Origin: Larus michahellis
Taxonomy: Eukaryota > Chordata > Aves > Charadriiformes > Laridae
NCBI RefSeq assembly: GCF_964199755.1
Contig: NC_133896.1
Coordinates: 91,992,215 to 92,056,214, forward strand
Direction: 5' to 3'
Length of the DNA: 64,000 bases
Shown here in pieces: positions 58,410 to 64,000 of this stretch. Within the stretch, counting starts at the first letter, position 1; each line of letters begins with the position of its first letter. Below the pieces are notes generated by a model. That model saw only the letters and a list, made by a program, of their open reading frames with translations. It had not been told where the DNA came from and searched no databases. The position numbers were made by a program, and so were the translations under genes.

Positions 58410-58779
58410 CTCGATGTGAGCGCTTTTGCAACCCCAGGCTGAATTGACCTATCCCTAAGGAGACCTGTGCTGCAGAGGAAGTAGGTTTAGGCTCAAGGGG
58501 AACAGATGCCACCCGAAGCTGCTTCCCCTCTCTTTCTTGAAGGCGCTGTTTTAACTTCTCGTCTTTCACATCTAGGCAATGGAAGCCATGAGCAACGCAG
58601 GAGAAGGAAAGATGCTTGGGAAAGGCGATGCATGGATTCCTGCAGTCACCAAAGACCACACACTCGTCTTCGAATTTGATGTGCATTAATTGCTCAACAC
58701 ATCTTTGTTCTTCATTGCAGCTTCCAACGCTGACCAATACCTGTTTACGTCTCCTAGTGTATCCCATTCCTCCTTGGTC
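58410..58779 (-). CDS. Candidate internal exon of an unidentified gene
   Basis: A minus-strand open segment is bounded by a good acceptor (TTTACTCTGCAG) and a donor (GTAAAGG). It is 370 nt and opens in frame as DQGGMGYTRRRKQVLVSVG. It continues with HIKFEDECVVFGDCRNPCIA, FPKHLSFSCVAHGFHCLDV, a charged KDEKLKQRLQEREGKQLR and a Ser/Pro-rich end. Composition, six cysteines and the splice sites look like genuine coding sequence, but I recognise no family. It might belong to a gene entering from the right on the same strand as FBXO40, or its first nine codons (58767-58741) might be the FBXO40 start exon. No neighbouring exon joins it in phase with confidence. Confidence 0.35.
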
Positions 58780-60754
58780 CTGCAGAGTAAAGGAACAAGT
58801 CCTCTGTGGTCCCTTTACCTAGGGGCACAGTTACACTCTGAAGTATAAGCCTCAAGTACTTTCACCTTTGTTTGCAGGGAAAGAGCTCGAGACAGCAATG
58901 TAGAAGAACAATATTTTGTGACCATCCACTATAACATTCCCTGCCTTGTCCCAGGAAGCACTGGCTTCTGCAGAGAGGTGACACCAGGGTGCTGCCCAGA
59001 GTGGCCCCGGCCACGTCCAGCCCTCAAATACATGTGGTTTAGGGTGTCATCTGTCCTGCTATAGGCTGTTGAGTTACATCTACTTTTATGCTGCTCAGAG
59101 AAGCAGGAGATACAGATGGATTTATTTCACATTGGCAGCATCCTTGCTGCTCTCATTCTTGTAGCATTTTGCTGCAAATATAATCTCTAAAAATAGTCCC
59201 AGCTATGACTTGCATAAGGTCAGAGGAAGGCTGGGTACATTACACCGCAATAAAAACATGAACGTGCGAACAATACTTTCCACTGCCAAACCAACTCTCA
59301 GAGAGAAATAATTGATAAATAAAAATACACCTGAGGCAGGGGCCTTATAGTTCTCCAAAAGGACCACAGAAAGGGCCGATTGCAAAGTTTCTGGAGAGGA
59401 GCCTGCTTTCACGCCGTTGCATGCTGAAACGAACCCCATCTGAATCACACGTAGAGAAAGAAAACACATGCTTTGTTTATCAAAAGTGACCGTATCAGAG
59501 CATTCAGGTCCAGAATAAGTCCTTATCATTGTTCAGATGTGCCATTTTTAGTTGAGTTTACTTCATCTCTAACTTGTATATGCTGTCCTGTTAACAAATG
59601 ATTTCTGTATCTCTCTTCTTGTCCAATCTGTGAAGCAGGAGGACAGGAAGAAGGGAGAGAAAACTTTTCTGGTACTTATCAGGGTTTGAATCCTTCTTCT
59701 ATTCTGACATGCCAGTAATCTGGAGCTCTGCATTTTAACTGATGATCTAGTCAGCTGTGTTGTTTAGTTGATGGTATTATTGTCAGTACACAAACTACAA
59801 CTTTCAAACCCCTGAGCGGGAAGTTTACAAATCCTTGCTTCAGTAAGTTTGATACATAACATCCAGAGGCAGGGGACACAGAAATATGTCAGGTGATGAA
59901 ACATTTCTCTCAACCCGTACACTTCTTGTTTCCCTGCAACTTGAAAAACTTTCCTGAGAGCTGGGTTAGAAAAAAAATCAAACCAGAAACGCTTACTTGA
60001 ATCGTGTTCAGTCAACTGTGGAAAGAAAGGATGCAAATTACAGTCCACAGTCTGTCCACTTTGGTAAATCTTTATTTTTAGACCGTCATGACAGCAAATC
60101 AAGTAAGGTTTAAAAATATACAGCTGCTATTTTGACTGCAGATATGTCTGTGTCTGGGGCAGATCTGTTCAGTGACAATAACTTACAGTTTATAAAGAAA
60201 TTACAATTTATTTTCAGTAAATATACATTTAATTCAGTTGCAGTCAATGATCTAAAACAACACAACTGTTTTCTTATTTGGTATTTGCTATATGTGACTG
60301 ATCATATCACATACTAAGGTTACACATCATACCTAAGCCCTTATCACAGAATCAAGGGATGTCTCACAGTTTAATGAACCATCAAAAAGGGCCATCTGAA
60401 ACCCCAGATAATTACCTTAAAGAGTGCCTCTGAGATGAGATTGCAAATAAACATAAAACAATATTTCTAAGATTCACAATGTGATGAGGAGCGCTTAAAA
60501 CAATCTCAGGAAAGTTTGCATCCAAATTCTGGAGACAAGAATGTTAAAGTTATATATAATGTTACAACAGAAAAATATTTTCAAGAAATGTGAATATTTT
60601 TGGTGGAGTGTACAGGGCAGATAGGAGGTATTGTCGATTTCTTTTAATCCTTGTTACCAGGTACGTAGTGCTTATCTCATTTTTATCATAACACTTAAAT
60701 CCTGAGGTGAATACAGAGTTATTGGTTTCCTTACAGGGTTTCTCAATATATTTA

Positions 60755-60890
60755 CTATGTTAGTATCCAAGGGGCTTCACAAACAATAATGAATTTATCT
60801 TTGCAGTACTAGAGGTGCAATTGAGGCGAAAAGATACTATTACTTCTATTTGGCAGATGTAGAATTAAAGTATAGAAAGATGAAAATAAA
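60755..60890 (-). mobile_element. MIR/L2-like ancient repeat remnant
   Basis: GGGGCTTCACAAACAATAAT, then GATACTATTACTTC, then TTTGGCAGATGTAGAATTAA parallels the reverse of the common 'GCACTTTACAAACATTAAT ... ACTATTATTATCCCCATTTTACAGATGAGGAAAC' theme. Divergence is high, so the family call is tentative. Confidence 0.45.
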
Positions 60891-60903
60891 TAGAATATTT
60901 TAT

Positions 60904-60921
60904 ATAAATAAATAAATAAAT
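60904..60921 (+). repeat. AAAT tetranucleotide microsatellite
   Basis: About four tandem AAAT units, imperfect at the ends. Confidence 0.9.
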
Positions 60922-63900
60922 ATACGCACAACCAAGCATGAAGATGCCAGGTTCTGATGTTTCACTTGAAGTTGCATGCCTCCTGCACAAAAAACCCTGT
61001 CAGAGCCAGCTGTAGAATCACATTTTCTAGGAGAGCATCTAGAGTCTCCTTAAACTAGAGATTCTCTTCTCTTTTTGTGCAGTGCTCGTCCTCAATCACT
61101 ATGTACTTAACCTCGGCAAGAAATCTGGCTTGGGTCTCCTTTTGCTACACGGATATAGTTATTTCTAGGAGCTGAGGAAGAAAACACTATGCCATTGGAA
61201 ACTGTACTGTACTGCACTTGTACGTGATTCTCGGGAGCCTACTTTTTCTGCAGTCCCATCCTTCAACACAAAATAAAAAGCAAAACCAAGAATGCCACCA
61301 TCTGGAATCATGGTGACCCCCTAAGTGAGTCAAGCCCCACATCTTGACACCCACGGCAGGGACAGCTACAGCTTGAGCGACTGCCTTGGCGTTAAGGCAT
61401 AGAGGGTCACTGTCCTTTGTGGCACACCTGCTCTGCAATTGCCATTCAGACTGATCTTGTGTATACGTGTTGCCAGCTGAGCTTTAAATGAGTCAGGCAG
61501 GGAATGTGGTACAGCCCAGGGTAGGGGGAAAGGGAAAATAAAAAGTACAGACGAAAACTTTGTCAATAACACTAATAAATTTCTAGAAGCATGTGCAAGA
61601 CAAAGTTTCTTTGAGGATCAGACCTTGAACAAGTCCACGTGGGTTTTCTAGGGGCACTTTGATTCCAGGACAATCCTTCTGGTGAAGCTCAAATCCTCAG
61701 TATAAGACATGCAGAATGAAAAGGTTTTCCATGAGACAACTGACCTGTTAGATAAGCCCAAAGATGGAAGCATGATGCTGTGACAATTAGGGAGCTACTC
61801 CCTGCATTTTCTAGCTGGGGATCAGCTGGTTGAGCCTGTGGTGTTTCATGGTGATAACCACTGGTTCAGTTACTGAACAAGCTGGAATTGCTTTATACTG
61901 AAAAACAAATGCTTTAAAACGACAGGGACAGAGTAAGTCCGTGGTACAGTGCATCAGTCAGGCTCATTCCTCGCTTTCCTTTCAGAGCACACGTGCTGCT
62001 CAGGTTCCCACAGCAGCACATCAGCTTCTCTTCAGCTCCCTAAACCTGCCACGCGGGAGCGTGGAGCTCAAGAGAAGCTATTGCATCATCAGGCCTCCCC
62101 CTCACCTGGTAAATCTGTGCTGCATGCATGCAGTAAAGAGGCACCGAAAACTTGCTACTGCAATTTCGGTCCAGTGAAATGCGCTGGTGCTGTTGTGGGA
62201 GGAATAGAGGAGAGTTCAGGGCAGTGAGGCACAGGTAACACAGGGTGGGCACTGCTGGTGGAAACCCCACACTGCACTCCCCTCCTGTGAGACCTGGGTC
62301 AGCAATATTTCTTGCTCCTCCCTACCTGGCGCAATGTAGCCATAGCCCACCTGAGACAAACCCACCCCAAAAATTCCAGGTGCTGAAGTGGTTCCCTGGG
62401 CTGGTGGTACAGGGCAGGGCAGACCAGCAGCAGGGTCTTCTGCTGGGCATGTTGGGGAGCCGTGTGGGGACAGGCAGGACAGGGAGAAGGGGGAGGCTGT
62501 GGCGTGGAGCTGCTCAGCTGCTCCTCGTGCATGTGGGGGGTCCCTGTGCTGTCCTTGGAAGAGACACAGTCAGGCAAACTCTCACTTTGCATCGACAACT
62601 GGGAAATGGGTTTGGTTTTGGTTTGAGTTCAGCAAGTGCTTTAAAATAACAGGTTCCAGTTTAGTTGCAGTTTAAGGAAAAAAAAAAAGTTCCAAACTGT
62701 GGTTTTTTTTTCTTTGGGCTCATGTTCTATTTTATGCCCTGGTAACAATCTCATTTATATACTTTTCTGAAAACTTCTTGAGATAACCAAGTGAATGGTT
62801 TTAAGCAAAACAAAAGAAACCCAGCCCAAGGCAGATGCCCTGCATAGAGAATTTCAGAGCTACTGGTCAAGGTCTAGGTCATAAAAACAAAAGAGAAAAG
62901 CTTCATGAACAAATATTGCTAAGCAGACACAACTCTAAATGGTACAGTAGTACCTCTAACACTTGTGATTCTTACTTCATCATCTTATTATTCATTCTGG
63001 CGTATAAACATAGAGTTTGCAGTCTGAATCTACAAAACTTTTAAGGATTTTAAGGCTTAGGACTTTTGCCAGAAGATTGCTTGTGCCTCTCCTCTAAACC
63101 TTACTGTGTCTCATTTTCTTCCTTCTCAGAGTTTCTTGAAAATTACAGAAATTGAATTTCTGATTTATCATCTGTCCTGCTACTGAAGCTACCATCTTAG
63201 AATCAGCATCTTAGTTTTTTTAAACCCCAGATAAGGCACTGCAAACTATTGCTAATCCACTGAATATATTATGGAGGGTTGGTTTTTTTGAGAGTAACGT
63301 CATAGAAACGTTCCCAGTTACCAGCTGCCTCTGTTTTAGGGTGTCATTTAAGACATCTTGTGTCTGATTATTCTAATTCATCTTAATCACCAAGGCTGCT
63401 TTGAAGACGTCTTGATTTTCATAGCTCGATACAGTAACCATTGCATTGCATAAGGTTTGACCAATAAAGACTTCAACTCTATTTACAAAGCCTTACCTTA
63501 ATCATAGAGGCCCTGTGTGTGTAGCAAACACTTGCTCTCCTGGTTCTGCCCAGCTGGGTTGAAGTGAGGTGGGTGAGGGAGAACTGCAAGCAAAGAAAGA
63601 GGAGCGAATGGGAGGACACGGAGCAAACCCAGGCAGAAACGTCAAGTAGTTTTGGGATGTTAAAAATAAATCCTGTGCATGTGATCGTGTAGCTCAGCTT
63701 ACAGAGCGGTCTATTCCGCTGTGTTTGTTAACACTGTCACTTCTGGAGTTATAATTCACAGAGAAGATGTAAGAGGCAAAACCAATAATATTCTGTAACC
63801 CCCCCATAAGAGGAAAAGATGAAAACCCTTCCCAGAGCTCTGTATCAGCTCCCTGGCAGTCTCTGATGGGGGTTTGCCCTTTACGACTTAACTCCCCTTG

Positions 63901-64000
63901 GTGCCCACACCAGTTTGTGGTTTCTGCTGTTGGAGTTGTTGCCATGCCCCTGGCTCCCATCGTCACCAACTCTAGCCGCTGGTGCAGACAGCGATGGTGG

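Larger units (their letters stand above)
59450..64000. other. Right-hand region, no gene identified
   Basis: I see no certain exon. A 91-codon minus-strand open frame near the edge (63969-63694) begins MVTMGARGMATTPTAETTNW and has no recognised match. Small repeats are an AAAT run (60904-60921) and A-runs at 62677-62688. A MIR/L2-like piece lies at 60755-60890. Confidence 0.45.

Noticed and set aside
59331-59439. Possible second exon of the unknown gene (MGFVSACNGVKAGSSPETLQ)
   Set aside because: It has splice-like borders, but its end phase does not join the 58410-58779 exon in that exon's open frame, so I left it out of the features.
63694-63969. 91-codon minus-strand frame at the right edge
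   Set aside because: It cannot be judged without the sequence beyond the window; there are no splice or family cues.
1-64000. tRNA, rRNA, CRISPR or bacterial-type operon features
   Set aside because: None seen; the sequence is vertebrate nuclear DNA.

Overview
This window is nuclear DNA from a bird. The evidence is vertebrate genes with phase-consistent introns, CR1 LINEs ending in the ATTCTATG-type 3' repeat, an avian-style LTR, CpG-island promoters, and SCNN1A and TAPBPL products that read like avian proteins. I cannot name the species. All family assignments come from reading the translations; no database search was run.

Left part (1-9.3 kb) is a compact housekeeping cluster. It holds the first three coding exons of NCAPD2 (minus strand, running off the left edge), then a CpG-rich bidirectional promoter with a perfect CRE and an ETS site, then MRPL51 (plus, two coding exons), and, after about 2.3 kb, a second CpG island with a TATA box driving VAMP1 (plus, five coding exons, 119 aa). 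Between 9.3 and 14.6 kb I see no gene.

Middle part: SCNN1A, the ENaC alpha subunit, is complete on the minus strand (14977-21409; 13 coding exons, 623 aa) with a CpG-island 5' region to about 22.4 kb. The stretch from 22.4 to 36.1 kb has no gene I can assign. It holds worn LINE fragments, low-complexity tracts and two protein-like minus-strand stretches that I could not identify. TAPBPL (TAPBPR, an MHC class I peptide editor) follows on the minus strand (36868-41458; 7 coding exons, 476 aa), with a strong ISRE just upstream of its start codon.

Right part: 41.5-50 kb is gene-poor and contains a young-looking 5'-truncated CR1 LINE with a long open reverse transcriptase frame (44235-46045). FBXO40, a muscle F-box protein, lies on the minus strand (50950-55123), and its second intron uses a GC donor. 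From 55 kb to the right edge I see a solo LTR with a 5-bp target duplication (56719-57456), a perfect AT-rich palindrome, ancient repeats, and one well-formed but unidentified exon (58410-58779, minus).

The NCAPD2-MRPL51-VAMP1-TAPBPL gene set matches human 12p13.31. Here, however, SCNN1A sits between VAMP1 and TAPBPL and is inverted relative to the human arrangement, LTBR and CD27 are not visible, and FBXO40 (3q13 in human) is the next gene. The genes do not form one pathway: they serve chromosome condensation, mitochondrial translation, exocytosis, sodium transport, antigen presentation and muscle ubiquitination. What they share is location.
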